5,214 bases of DNA from assembly GCA_035491935.1 (NCBI GenBank), contig DATJJW010000093.1, positions 1 to 5,214 of the forward strand. The letters are read 5' to 3'. The notes beneath the pieces were generated by a model. The model saw nothing but the letters and a program-made list of their open reading frames with translations, was not told where the DNA came from and made no database searches. How positions within the stretch are numbered: the first letter of the stretch is position 1; each line of letters starts with the position of its first letter. A program made the position numbers and the translations under genes. Origin of the DNA: DATJJW01 sp035491935. GTDB taxonomy: Bacteria > Pseudomonadota > Alphaproteobacteria > ATCC43930 > CGMCC-115725. Below are positions 1 to 5,214 of this stretch, one piece after another.

Positions 1-187
1 GGAACAGCTGGACCAGCTTGTTGGCCTGGTTGATCGGCGTCGAGGTGTACCAGACGACCGTGCCTTCCTTCTTGGCCGCTGCCATGTCGACGGCGTCCTG
101 CGCCCGTGCGACACCCGGCCCCAGAATTCCTGCTCCAAGAATGCCCACGGCCGCCGCAGCGGCAAGCCATTTGGTAGTAGCACCCAT
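1..187 (-). CDS. ABC transporter periplasmic solute-binding protein, N-terminal 62 codons (partial)
   Basis: The gene starts at the ATG at 187-185 and runs off the left edge, so only the first 62 codons are visible. Residues 1-29 form a Sec-type signal peptide: short N-terminus with Lys6, an Ala/Leu/Gly-rich hydrophobic core, and a likely cleavage after Ala-Arg-Ala29 just before Gln-Asp. The mature start has the family pattern AAAKKEGTVVWYTSTP followed by an amphipathic helix (NQANKLVQLF). This is the first beta strand and helix of type II binding proteins grouped with FbpA/AfuA, PotD and phosphonate-type proteins. It would capture the substrate in the periplasm and deliver it to the fused permease encoded upstream in the same operon. 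The classical FbpA His ligand in the first strand loop is not present here, so ferric iron binding is not supported. The Shine-Dalgarno is weak or close (GGGGGA at 192-197, 4 nt from ATG). Substrate unknown. Confidence 0.88.
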   Translation of the reverse strand, partial: MGATTKWLAAAAAVGILGAGILGPGVARAQDAVDMAAAKKEGTVVWYTSTPINQANKLVQLF

Positions 188-222
188 GACGTCCCCCAGC
201 TCGTTCTTGTTATCGTGAAATT

Positions 223-249
223 CCGGACGGCGACTTGACCGCCGCCCGG
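223..249 (-). other. Intercistronic GC-rich stem-loop before the binding-protein gene
   Basis: On the minus strand, CCGGGCGGCG and CGCCGTCCGG pair over 10 bp around a 7-nt loop (GTCAAGT). Nine pairs are Watson-Crick and one is G-U when read as minus-strand RNA; the same position is an A-C mismatch in plus-strand RNA, which fits a structure selected in the operon transcript. No T-run follows (the next bases are AATTTC), so it is not a normal intrinsic terminator. It sits between the hydrolase stop and the binding-protein start. Likely roles, by inference, are protection of an mRNA end or a processing point giving unequal expression of the binding protein; partial termination is less likely. 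Confidence 0.65.
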
Positions 250-256
250 TCGCTTA

Positions 257-262
257 CCTCCT
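257..262 (-). other. Orphan perfect Shine-Dalgarno AGGAGG with no start codon in range
   Basis: Read on the minus strand, AGGAGG follows directly after the hydrolase TGA stop. No ATG, GTG or TTG occurs between it and the binding-protein ATG about 70 nt further on. It is therefore unused at normal spacing. It lies immediately 5' of the 223-249 stem-loop. It could be a ribosome standby site, a remnant of an earlier start, or chance. Confidence 0.45.
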
Positions 263-1189
263 TCAGTGGCCGCCTTCGCCGCGATAGACCGGCTCCGGCT
301 GCTCGTAGAAGCTCTTCAGGATGTGATAGACTAGCGCGTAGTTCTTCTGCTGGAACGAGGCATGCGAGATGCCCGGCATCACCGCGAATTGCTTGTCGTT
401 GTTCGGCAGCGCCTTGAAGAAGGCGAGCAGATCGTCAAAGCCGGCGATGCCGTCATACTCGCCGCGCATGACCACGGTCGGCACCAGGATCTTTGCGGGA
501 TCGATGAGCGGCAGCTTCGAGCACATGTCGACATAGGTGCCGGTCGGCATGCTGTCGTCCAGAGACAGAATGGCGTCGGCAAAGGCCTCGATCACCTCAT
601 GCGAGGCCGTACCGGGATGGTCGCGCTCGAAGATCGAGTGCACGAAGGCGCGGTTGATCGGCCGGCGCTTCATCGCCCGGAATTCTTCCAGCTTCTTGCG
701 GCGTTCGACCAGGGTCGGCGCGCCCTCGCCCGTCCAGACGAAGGCGTCGAGCGCCAGACGGCGTACGCGCTCGGGATGGCGCTCGGCGAATTTGGCGGCG
801 CGCAAGGCGCCTGAGGAGATGCCGTACATCAGCAGCTTGTCGCCGCCGTTGCGCTCGAGGATGTATTTCGAGACCGCTTCCAGATCATCGGCGCCATCAT
901 CGATGGTGGAGGTGATGTCGCGGGTCTTGGTCGAGCGGCCATAGCCTTCGTGATCCGCCGTCCAGCAATTGTAGCCGGCACGGGCGAACACATCCATGGC
1001 CGAGCTGTCGTCGCGGCCCGGCACCTGCAGGTCGAAGGTCGGCTGGCTGGCCATGGACGAGCCATGGACGAACAGGACCGTGCCCTTCGGCTTGCCAGGC
1101 GCGACGCTCGGCTTCTCGAAGATGAACAGATCGACGTCCTTGCCCTTCTTGGTCCAATGGTCCTTACCGGGAACGGGTGTGGCAGACAT
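263..1189 (-). CDS. Alpha/beta-fold hydrolase in the transporter operon
   Basis: A 308-residue cytoplasmic alpha/beta hydrolase, a normal length for the fold with a cap. In order: a lead strand (DVDLFIFEK, 19-27); the oxyanion-hole motif LFVHGSS with His42-Gly43; DHEGYGRS at 79-86; the nucleophile elbow GISSG with Ser125; a charged helical cap at about 150-215; the acid in MRGEYDG, Asp246; and the catalytic histidine in GISHAS, His276. All three triad residues are present, so it should be active, probably on an ester, lactone or amide or a C-C bond; the substrate cannot be read from the sequence. No signal peptide is seen, so it would act after import. The start ATG is supported by AGGAGAG at 1198-1204, 8 nt upstream. 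It lies 27 nt after the ATPase stop and 75 nt before the binding-protein start, so it belongs to the transporter operon and probably processes the imported compound (inference). Confidence 0.93.
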   Translation of the reverse strand: MSATPVPGKDHWTKKGKDVDLFIFEKPSVAPGKPKGTVLFVHGSSMASQPTFDLQVPGRDDSSAMDVFARAGYNCWTADHEGYGRSTKTRDITSTIDDGADDLEAVSKYILERNGGDKLLMYGISSGALRAAKFAERHPERVRRLALDAFVWTGEGAPTLVERRKKLEEFRAMKRRPINRAFVHSIFERDHPGTASHEVIEAFADAILSLDDSMPTGTYVDMCSKLPLIDPAKILVPTVVMRGEYDGIAGFDDLLAFFKALPNNDKQFAVMPGISHASFQQKNYALVYHILKSFYEQPEPVYRGEGGH

Positions 1190-1216
1190 AAGGTAGGCTC
1201 TCCTAGTTGAATCGGA

Positions 1217-2326
1217 TCAGGCGGCAGCGGCGGCTTGCGCCGTATCGATGGGGAAGACGCTGGCCCGCGCATCGTCGACGGTGACGGCGACGCGCGCGCC
1301 GGGTTGATAGAGCTCGGCCGGATGGGTCTGGGCGCGCAGCGCCGTGCCCATGTCGAGCTGGACCCAATGCTCGACGATATTGCCGAGGAAGACCTGTTCG
1401 CTGACCGTGCCGACAAGGGCGCTGCCCCTGCTGCCATTACTGCCGTCGTCGGCCGGGTGCAGGCTGAGATTCTCAGGTCGCACCGCGACCTCCACATTCT
1501 CGCCGGGCGCGATGCCGGATGTCGGCAGCGCGAAGCCGGCACCGGCGATGTCGACATGGCCGGATGCCACGACGCGGCCGGGCAGGAAATTCACCAGCCC
1601 CATGAAATCCGCGACGACGCGGTTGGCCGGCGTGACATAGACCTCCTGCGGCGAGCCGCATTGCTGCAGCTTGCCCTTGTACATCACCGCGATCTGGTCG
1701 GAGAGCGCCAGCGCCTCCGCCTGGTCGTGGGTGACGTAGATGAAGGTGATGCCGGTGCGGCGCTGCAACTGCTTCAGCTCGATGCGCATGCGCTCGCGCA
1801 GCTTGGCGTCGAGATTGGACAAGGGCTCGTCGAGCAGCAGGATGTCCGGTTCGACCACCAGGCTGCGCGCCAGGGCGACGCGCTGCTGCTGGCCGCCCGA
1901 GAGCTCGTTCGGATAGCGGTTGCCGAGGCCGGTAAGGTTGACGAGATCCAACGCCGCCTCGACCTTTGCCCTGGCCTGGTCACTCGGCATCTTGCGCAGC
2001 TTCAGGCCGAAGACGACGTTCTCGAACACGGTCTTGTGCGGCCAGACGGCGTAGTTCTGGAACACCATGCCCATGCCGCGCTGGTCGGGCGACACGACAT
2101 GGCCGGGCGCCGAGACCAGGCGGTCGCCGACATGGATCGAGCCGGTATCGGGCGTGATGTAGCCCGCGATGATGCGCAGCGTCGTCGTCTTGCCGCAGCC
2201 GGACGGGCCCAGAAGCGTCAGGAACGAATTGTCCGGCACGGAGATGTCGATATTGCTCACCGCCGGCAGCGAGACGGAATAGCTGCCATAGCTTTTCGAG
2301 ACGTTCTTGATGACGATGCCGGCCAT
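1217..2326 (-). CDS. ABC transporter ATP-binding protein (FbpC/PotA-like, with TOBE domain)
   Basis: A 369-residue ATPase that powers import through the fused permease, on the cytoplasmic face. All nucleotide-binding motifs are intact: Walker A GPSGCGKTT (40-48), Q-loop Gln90 in VFQNYAVWPH, signature LSGGQ (142-146), Walker B ILLLDE (162-167), D-loop SNLD (160-163 region and following), and switch His200 in YVTHDQAEAL. The aromatic-Pro-His after the Q-loop and the C-terminal TOBE region (about 235-355, with VAVRPENLSL at 270-279) place it in the iron/polyamine/phosphonate/sugar importer group. These subgroups cannot be told apart on sequence alone. A Gly/Ser-rich stretch at about 284-293 looks like a surface loop in the TOBE region, and the tail ends in five alanines. 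Its ATG overlaps the permease stop by one base, so the two are translationally coupled. Confidence 0.96.
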   Translation of the reverse strand: MAGIVIKNVSKSYGSYSVSLPAVSNIDISVPDNSFLTLLGPSGCGKTTTLRIIAGYITPDTGSIHVGDRLVSAPGHVVSPDQRGMGMVFQNYAVWPHKTVFENVVFGLKLRKMPSDQARAKVEAALDLVNLTGLGNRYPNELSGGQQQRVALARSLVVEPDILLLDEPLSNLDAKLRERMRIELKQLQRRTGITFIYVTHDQAEALALSDQIAVMYKGKLQQCGSPQEVYVTPANRVVADFMGLVNFLPGRVVASGHVDIAGAGFALPTSGIAPGENVEVAVRPENLSLHPADDGSNGSRGSALVGTVSEQVFLGNIVEHWVQLDMGTALRAQTHPAELYQPGARVAVTVDDARASVFPIDTAQAAAAA

Positions 2327-2340
2327 CAGGCAGCCCTCCC
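2324..2340 (-). promoter_or_regulatory. Coupled stop/start TGATG with internal Shine-Dalgarno
   Basis: On the minus strand the permease TGA (2328-2326) and the ATPase ATG (2326-2324) share the A. GGGAGGG at 2340-2334, inside the last permease codons, is 7 nt from the ATG. This fixes the ATPase start and points to coupled translation, which would keep permease and ATPase in balance. Confidence 0.85.
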
Positions 2341-4065
2341 GGTATTATCGTTGATATGGCTCTTGGTGCCGATACGGCTGCCGCCGAGCTTATGGGCGAT
2401 CGCGACCGCGATGCCGATGATCACCATGTTGACCATGGCCAGCGCCGCCACCGCCTCGGTGGCGCCGGTCTCGTAGAGATTGTAGACCGCGACCGCCAAC
2501 GTCATCGAACTCGACGAGAAAAGCAGGATCGAAGCGGACAGCTCCTGAATCGCCGGTACGAAGACCAGCAGCCAGCCGGCGAACAGGCCCGGCCGCATCA
2601 GCGGCATCGTGACCTCGGTCATGGTCTGGCCCCAGGAGGCGCCCAGGATGCGGGCGCTTTCCTCCAGGCTCGGATCGATCTGCCGCAGCGAGGAATTGGC
2701 CGCCCGCACCCCCAGCGGTATGTAGCGGCCGACATAGGCCAGAAGCAGGATCGTGAAGGTGCCATAGATCGAGATCGGCATGGCGAGCCAGAACTGGATC
2801 AGCGCCACCGCCATGACGATGCCCGGCAATCCCAGCGGAATCAGCGCCGCATAGTCGAGCACCTTGCGGCCGATCAGCTTGGTGCGCAGATCGATCCAGG
2901 TGATCATCGTGCCGAGCAGCACCGCGAAGGTGGCAGCACCCGTCGCCAGCATGAGGGAGTTGATGATCGCCCGGCGCGTGACGTCGTAGTCGATCAGGAT
3001 GAATTTGTAATGGGCGAGCGTCAGCCCATGCCAGAAATTGATGCCCCAGGAGCCGCTGAACGACACGGCGATCAAGGTGCCGAAGGGCATGACTACCGCC
3101 ACGATGAAGACGACGCAGCAGAAGGCGAGCACGACCCAGCGGATCCAGCCCAGATCCATGAGTTGCGGCCTGGCGCCCTTGCCGCCCAGCGTCACATAGG
3201 AGCGCCGGGCCAGGAACGCCCGCTGCAGGTAAAGGGCCGCGATGGTGATGGCGACGAAAATCAGCGACAGCGCCGAGGCCGGCCCGTATTGCGGCGGATA
3301 GTCGAAGAGCGAGTATATCCGGATCGGCAGGGTGATGACCCGGCCCGGCAGGCCGATGATCGCCTGGGAGCCGAACAGCGCGATGGCGTTGACGAAGGCC
3401 AGCAGCGTGCCGGACAGGATGGCTGGTGCCACCAGCGGCCCGGTGATGACCAGCGCCGTACGCAGCTTGCCGGCGCCCAGGATCTGCGCCGCCTCCTCAT
3501 AGGAGGCATCGACCGATTGCAGCGCGCTGGAGGCCAGCAGGTAGACGAAGGGGAAGGTGTGCAGCACCGTCACCGTGACCAGCCCGGCCATGGTGAAGAT
3601 GTTGAGGGTGATCTCCTTCAGCCCCAGCACGTCGTGGATGAAGACGTTGACCAGCCCGGCATTTGGGCTGAACAGGTTGACGAAGGCGATGGCGGTGAGG
3701 AAGGGCGGCGAGAGATAGGATAGCGTCGAGGCCGCCTGGATCAGCTTCTTGCACGGCACGTTGGTGCGCGCGATCGCCCAGGCGAGCGGCACGCCGATCG
3801 CAACGCTGCACAACCCGGTCCACGCGCCCAGGATCAGCGAGTTGATAAGCGGCGTGACATAGAGCCGCCCGGTCAAAGTGCGCTGGAAATACTGGAGCGT
3901 CAGCCCGTGCGGCCCCCACACGGCACCGACCAACAGCGAGAATACCGGCAGGATGACCAGCATGGCCAAGGCGATGATCGCCGCAGCGATCATCACCGTT
4001 TCGAGCCGGATCAAGGATTGTTTGCCCCCCTTGCCCGGCGCTGCCTCCGCGGCAGTATACGCCAT
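2326..4065 (-). CDS. ABC transporter permease, two fused BPD-type membrane domains
   Basis: A 579-residue inner-membrane protein in which both permease halves are fused, as in FbpB/AfuB-type importers; the usual alternative is two separate genes such as potB and potC. About 12 membrane segments can be traced: roughly 24-48, 73-99, 112-132, 153-181, 215-238 and 263-283 in the first half, then 309-335, 366-392, 402-428, 431-455, 491-515 and 535-558 in the second, joined by a basic cytoplasmic linker at about 284-306. Each half carries the EAA loop that docks the ATPase: EEAAQILGAG at 190-199 and EESARILGAS at 468-477, each followed by a helix with a conserved Pro. One polypeptide can therefore form the whole channel. 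It is the first gene of the operon. The ATG at 4065 has AGGAG 5 nt upstream (4071-4075). Substrate unknown. Confidence 0.95.
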   Translation of the reverse strand: MAYTAAEAAPGKGGKQSLIRLETVMIAAAIIALAMLVILPVFSLLVGAVWGPHGLTLQYFQRTLTGRLYVTPLINSLILGAWTGLCSVAIGVPLAWAIARTNVPCKKLIQAASTLSYLSPPFLTAIAFVNLFSPNAGLVNVFIHDVLGLKEITLNIFTMAGLVTVTVLHTFPFVYLLASSALQSVDASYEEAAQILGAGKLRTALVITGPLVAPAILSGTLLAFVNAIALFGSQAIIGLPGRVITLPIRIYSLFDYPPQYGPASALSLIFVAITIAALYLQRAFLARRSYVTLGGKGARPQLMDLGWIRWVVLAFCCVVFIVAVVMPFGTLIAVSFSGSWGINFWHGLTLAHYKFILIDYDVTRRAIINSLMLATGAATFAVLLGTMITWIDLRTKLIGRKVLDYAALIPLGLPGIVMAVALIQFWLAMPISIYGTFTILLLAYVGRYIPLGVRAANSSLRQIDPSLEESARILGASWGQTMTEVTMPLMRPGLFAGWLLVFVPAIQELSASILLFSSSSMTLAVAVYNLYETGATEAVAALAMVNMVIIGIAVAIAHKLGGSRIGTKSHINDNTGRAA

Positions 4066-4070
4066 ACCCC

Positions 4071-4075
4071 CTCCT
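4071..4075 (-). promoter_or_regulatory. Ribosome-binding site of the permease gene
   Basis: Minus-strand AGGAG, followed by GGGGT and then the ATG at 4065. The strong match supports this ATG over longer upstream reading possibilities. Confidence 0.8.
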
Positions 4076-4091
4076 AAAGACCCTGTTGACG

Positions 4092-4109
4092 CCGGCTCGT
4101 TTCGGCCGG
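4092..4109 (-). other. Small hairpin in the operon leader
   Basis: CCGGC and GCCGG pair around an 8-nt loop on the predicted leader RNA, about 16 nt upstream of the permease Shine-Dalgarno. With a 2-nt bulge the stem can extend by GAC/GTC. It is too weak and undecorated to call a riboswitch or attenuator and may be chance in GC-rich DNA. Confidence 0.25.
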
Positions 4110-4152
4110 TCAGCCTTGCTTCTTACCTGAATACCGCTCTCAATCGCTGATG

Positions 4153-4192
4153 CGGATTGGTACACCTTTTTGCCACCCACTTAGCCAATCCG
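4153..4192. promoter_or_regulatory. Candidate GntR operator: widely spaced inverted repeat over the operon promoter
   Basis: CGGATTGG (4153-4160) and CCAATCCG (4185-4192) form a perfect 8-bp inverted repeat with a 24-bp gap, arm centres 32 bp apart (about three helical turns). One arm fills the spacer next to the -10 box and the other lies near +15, so bound protein would block RNA polymerase. The left arm runs into ATTGGTACACC, which resembles the GGT-Nx-ACC sites of FadR-type regulators. The right arm lies upstream of the predicted start site, so an RNA hairpin is not the simple explanation. Confidence 0.45.
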
Positions 4193-4207
4193 GCTTCTTC
4201 CTGTCAA
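4179..4207 (-). promoter_or_regulatory. Predicted sigma-70 promoter of the transporter operon
   Basis: Minus-strand TTGACA (4207-4202) is a perfect -35 box. After a 17-bp spacer comes CTAAGT (4184-4179), preceded by an extended-type TG. The -10 is poor against E. coli TATAAT but matches 4 of 6 positions of the CTATAT form common in alphaproteobacteria. Transcription would start near 4171, giving a leader of about 106 nt before the permease ATG. The perfect -35 with a weak -10 is typical of a regulated promoter. Confidence 0.5.
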
Positions 4208-4290
4208 TCACCAAGCGGGCCGTAACAGCGGACAACGCCGCATTTAGTTTATTCCACGCCATTGCAAACTATTGTTCACATCGGTGAATT

Positions 4291-4302
4291 TTGGTAACCA
4301 AT
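4291..4302. promoter_or_regulatory. Candidate GntR autoregulatory operator TTGGTAACCAAT
   Basis: TTGGT-A-ACCAA is a perfect 5-bp-arm palindrome with one central base, 30 bp before the regulator ATG. GntR proteins with FCD domains bind such sites: FadR uses TGGT-N3-ACCA and Caulobacter VanR uses ATTGGATCCAAT. The same ATTGG/CCAAT half-site occurs at 4156-4160 and 4185-4189 in this intergenic region. It would sit in the leader or promoter of the regulator gene and allow autorepression. No convincing plus-strand promoter boxes were found around it; CTATTG at 4269-4274 is the best -10-like hexamer. Confidence 0.45.
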
Positions 4303-4331
4303 GGCTTGCTCTCATCCACTCTGGGGAACGC

Positions 4332-5012
4332 ATGTCGGAACAGAAATCCTCGGCGGTGGTGCATCGCTACCTGAGCGAGGCAATCACCGGCGGCATCTAT
4401 CAGCCTGGAACCAAGCTACCGACGGAGCGCGCGCTCAGCACCCAATTCGGCGTGCCGCGCAGCACCGTACGCGACGCCCTATCAATCCTGGAGGCCGAGC
4501 AGCGTATCGTGCGCCGCATCGGCAGCGGCACCTTCGTCTCCAGCCTGCACATATCCCCTGCCCTGGCGTCCAACCACCTCATCGCCAGCGCCGATCTCAG
4601 CCCGGCCGAGATCATGGAGGCACGGCTGCTGATCGAGCCGCGCCTCGCGATCTTCGTCGTGCGTCACGCCAAGGCTGCGGATTTCGACCGCTTCGAGGAA
4701 TGCAACGACCGGGCGGAACGGGCGAACAGCCTGGAAGAGTTCGAGCATTGGGATGCGGCCTTGCATCAGGCCATTGCGGATGCGGCGCAGAATCGGCTGA
4801 TCGTCTCGATCTACGGTATGATCACTGCCGCACGCGACCATACCGAATGGGGTGAATTGAAGCGCCGCAGCGTCAACGCCGAACGGCGCGCCGCCTATCA
4901 GGTCGAGCACCGTGCCATCGTCGCGGCGCTGCGGGCGCGCGATGCCGATGCCGCCGAACGGGCGATCGCCGACCATCTGGAGCGCGTGCGGCGGAATTTG
5001 CTGGGATATTGA
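4332..5012 (+). CDS. GntR-family transcriptional regulator, FCD (FadR/VanR-type) subfamily
   Basis: A 226-residue regulator, the normal size for the FCD group. Residues about 6-68 are the winged helix: YQPGTKLPTERALSTQFGV, then the recognition helix PRSTVRDALSILE (43-55) and the wing RRIGSGTFVS (61-70). Residues about 88-220 are an all-helical FCD ligand domain with the expected metal-site residues Asp141 and His145 (HWDAALHQ), His193 (EHRAI) and His215 (DHLERV). Such domains usually bind small carboxylic acids or related metabolites through the metal. The ATG at 4332 is chosen because it begins directly at the family N-terminus and has GGGGAA at 4323-4328. A TTG at 4272 would add 20 residues unlike the family and include the candidate operator. 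It is divergent from the permease gene, so it most likely represses or otherwise controls the transporter operon and itself. Confidence 0.95.
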   Translation: MSEQKSSAVVHRYLSEAITGGIYQPGTKLPTERALSTQFGVPRSTVRDALSILEAEQRIVRRIGSGTFVSSLHISPALASNHLIASADLSPAEIMEARLLIEPRLAIFVVRHAKAADFDRFEECNDRAERANSLEEFEHWDAALHQAIADAAQNRLIVSIYGMITAARDHTEWGELKRRSVNAERRAAYQVEHRAIVAALRARDADAAERAIADHLERVRRNLLGY

Positions 5013-5013
5013 A

Positions 5014-5045
5014 AAAGGCGCGCCCAGTCGTCCGGACGCGCCTTT
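5014..5045. terminator. Shared bidirectional intrinsic terminator between convergent genes
   Basis: AAAGGCGCG (5014-5022) and CGCGCCTTT (5037-5045) form a perfect 9-bp stem with a 14-nt loop, starting 2 nt after the regulator stop. Read on the minus strand the stem is followed by a run of five T (5016-5012), a good terminator for the gene at the right edge. Read on the plus strand only three T follow before GCC, so termination of the regulator transcript is probably weaker. Confidence 0.85.
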
Positions 5046-5068
5046 GCCGTTTGCCGCCGACCTAAGGT

Positions 5069-5214
5069 CTATCGGCCTGCATGCATGTGATGCTTCAGGT
5101 CGCGCATCTGGTCGTGGCCTTCGCGGACCGAGATATAGGCGCGGCTGACCAGGTCGCGCACCGGCGCCGACAATTCCTGGTCGGCAAAGGCTCTCTCGTA
5201 TTTGGCCTTGATGC
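5069..5214 (-). CDS. Probable DUF2383 / PA2169-type four-helix-bundle protein, C-terminal 47 residues (partial)
   Basis: An open frame enters from the right edge and ends at TAG (5071-5069), giving 47 visible C-terminal residues. They read IKAKYERAFADQELSAPV, then a helix RDLVSRAYISVREGHDQMRDLK and a His-rich tail HHMHAGR. The pattern of a YE-x-A helix, a short L-x-A-P-V-R turn, and a last helix with HDQ-x-RDL is what I know from the C-terminus of the DUF2383 (PA2169) ferritin-like four-helix-bundle family, whose role is not well defined and is often tied to stress. The stop falls 24 nt before the shared terminator, in the right orientation to use it, which supports this as a real gene. It is convergent with the regulator and probably unrelated to the transporter. 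The start and upstream context are outside the window. Confidence 0.7.
   Translation of the reverse strand, partial: IKAKYERAFADQELSAPVRDLVSRAYISVREGHDQMRDLKHHMHAGR

Noticed and set aside
1235..2476. Long plus-strand open frame (413 codons) opposite the ATPase gene
   Set aside because: It mirrors a well-supported ATPase gene on the other strand. The translation is a low-complexity mix of Asp, Arg, His and Gln with no domain, which is typical of antisense frames in GC-rich DNA.
2356..3723. Long plus-strand open frame (455 codons) opposite the permease gene
   Set aside because: The product is very rich in Arg, Asp, Gln and Gly with no motif, and the opposite strand encodes a clear 12-segment permease. 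It is a composition shadow.
4092..4109. Leader hairpin as a riboswitch or attenuator
   Set aside because: Only a 5-bp core stem, no T-run, no conserved riboswitch core and no leader peptide were seen.
3497..4180. Minus-strand frame overlapping the start of the permease from a GTG at 4180, possible leader peptide or alternative gene
   Set aside because: It is in a different frame from the permease, has no ribosome-binding site, and its product lacks any recognisable domain.
4246..4274. Possible plus-strand promoter for the regulator with CTATTG as -10
   Set aside because: No acceptable -35 is found at 16-18 bp upstream; TTGCAA at 4262 followed by TGAATT at 4285 matches only half of the -10 consensus. 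Not strong enough to annotate.
4272..4331. TTG at 4272 as start of the GntR regulator, adding 20 residues
   Set aside because: The extra residues do not resemble GntR N-termini and would be encoded by DNA containing the candidate operator. The ATG at 4332 has a Shine-Dalgarno-like GGGGAA and the family-typical beginning.
5059..5069. Palindrome GACCTAAGGTC at the end of the right-edge gene
   Set aside because: The single-base centre prevents a hairpin, it overlaps the stop codon of the gene, and it has no copy elsewhere in the window.

Overview
The window is GC-rich and its genes use GC-ending codons. Together with a promoter that fits the alphaproteobacterial TTGAC / CTAT-type pattern and the protein families present, this suggests an alphaproteobacterium, probably of the Hyphomicrobiales (rhizobia-like) kind. 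That placement is an inference from style and content, not a marker-gene assignment. The window looks like ordinary chromosome: no RNA genes, insertion sequences, CRISPR arrays or phage genes were seen.

Layout. The minus strand carries one operon, read right to left: a fused two-domain ABC permease (4065 to 2326), an ABC ATPase (2326 to 1217, start and stop codons overlapping), a cytoplasmic alpha/beta hydrolase (1189 to 263), and the first 62 codons of a periplasmic solute-binding protein (187 to 1, running off the left edge). A strong GC-rich stem-loop and an unused perfect Shine-Dalgarno sequence lie between the hydrolase and binding-protein genes. A GntR-family regulator with an FCD ligand domain (4332 to 5012, plus strand) is divergent from the permease. 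The 266-bp region between them holds a good promoter for the operon and three ATTGG-type half-sites that are candidate operators. To the right, the regulator converges with the 3' end of a minus-strand gene (5214 to 5069) that looks like a DUF2383/PA2169-type four-helix-bundle protein. The two are separated by a shared, probably bidirectional, terminator.

How it fits together. This is a complete import cassette of the iron/polyamine/phosphonate-type ABC superfamily: binding protein, fused permease and ATPase. It has a dedicated hydrolase and its own ligand-responsive regulator. The absence of iron-pathway signs, the presence of a hydrolase with an intact Ser-Asp-His triad, and an FCD-GntR regulator (a family that usually senses small organic acids) suggest that the cargo is an organic molecule hydrolysed after import. 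On that reading, the substrate or its product would release GntR from the operon promoter. Default annotation of the parts as 'iron' or 'spermidine/putrescine' transport would probably be wrong or at least unsupported. The best leads for follow-up are the hydrolase-in-transporter arrangement, the operator layout over the divergent promoter, and the stem-loop before the binding-protein gene.
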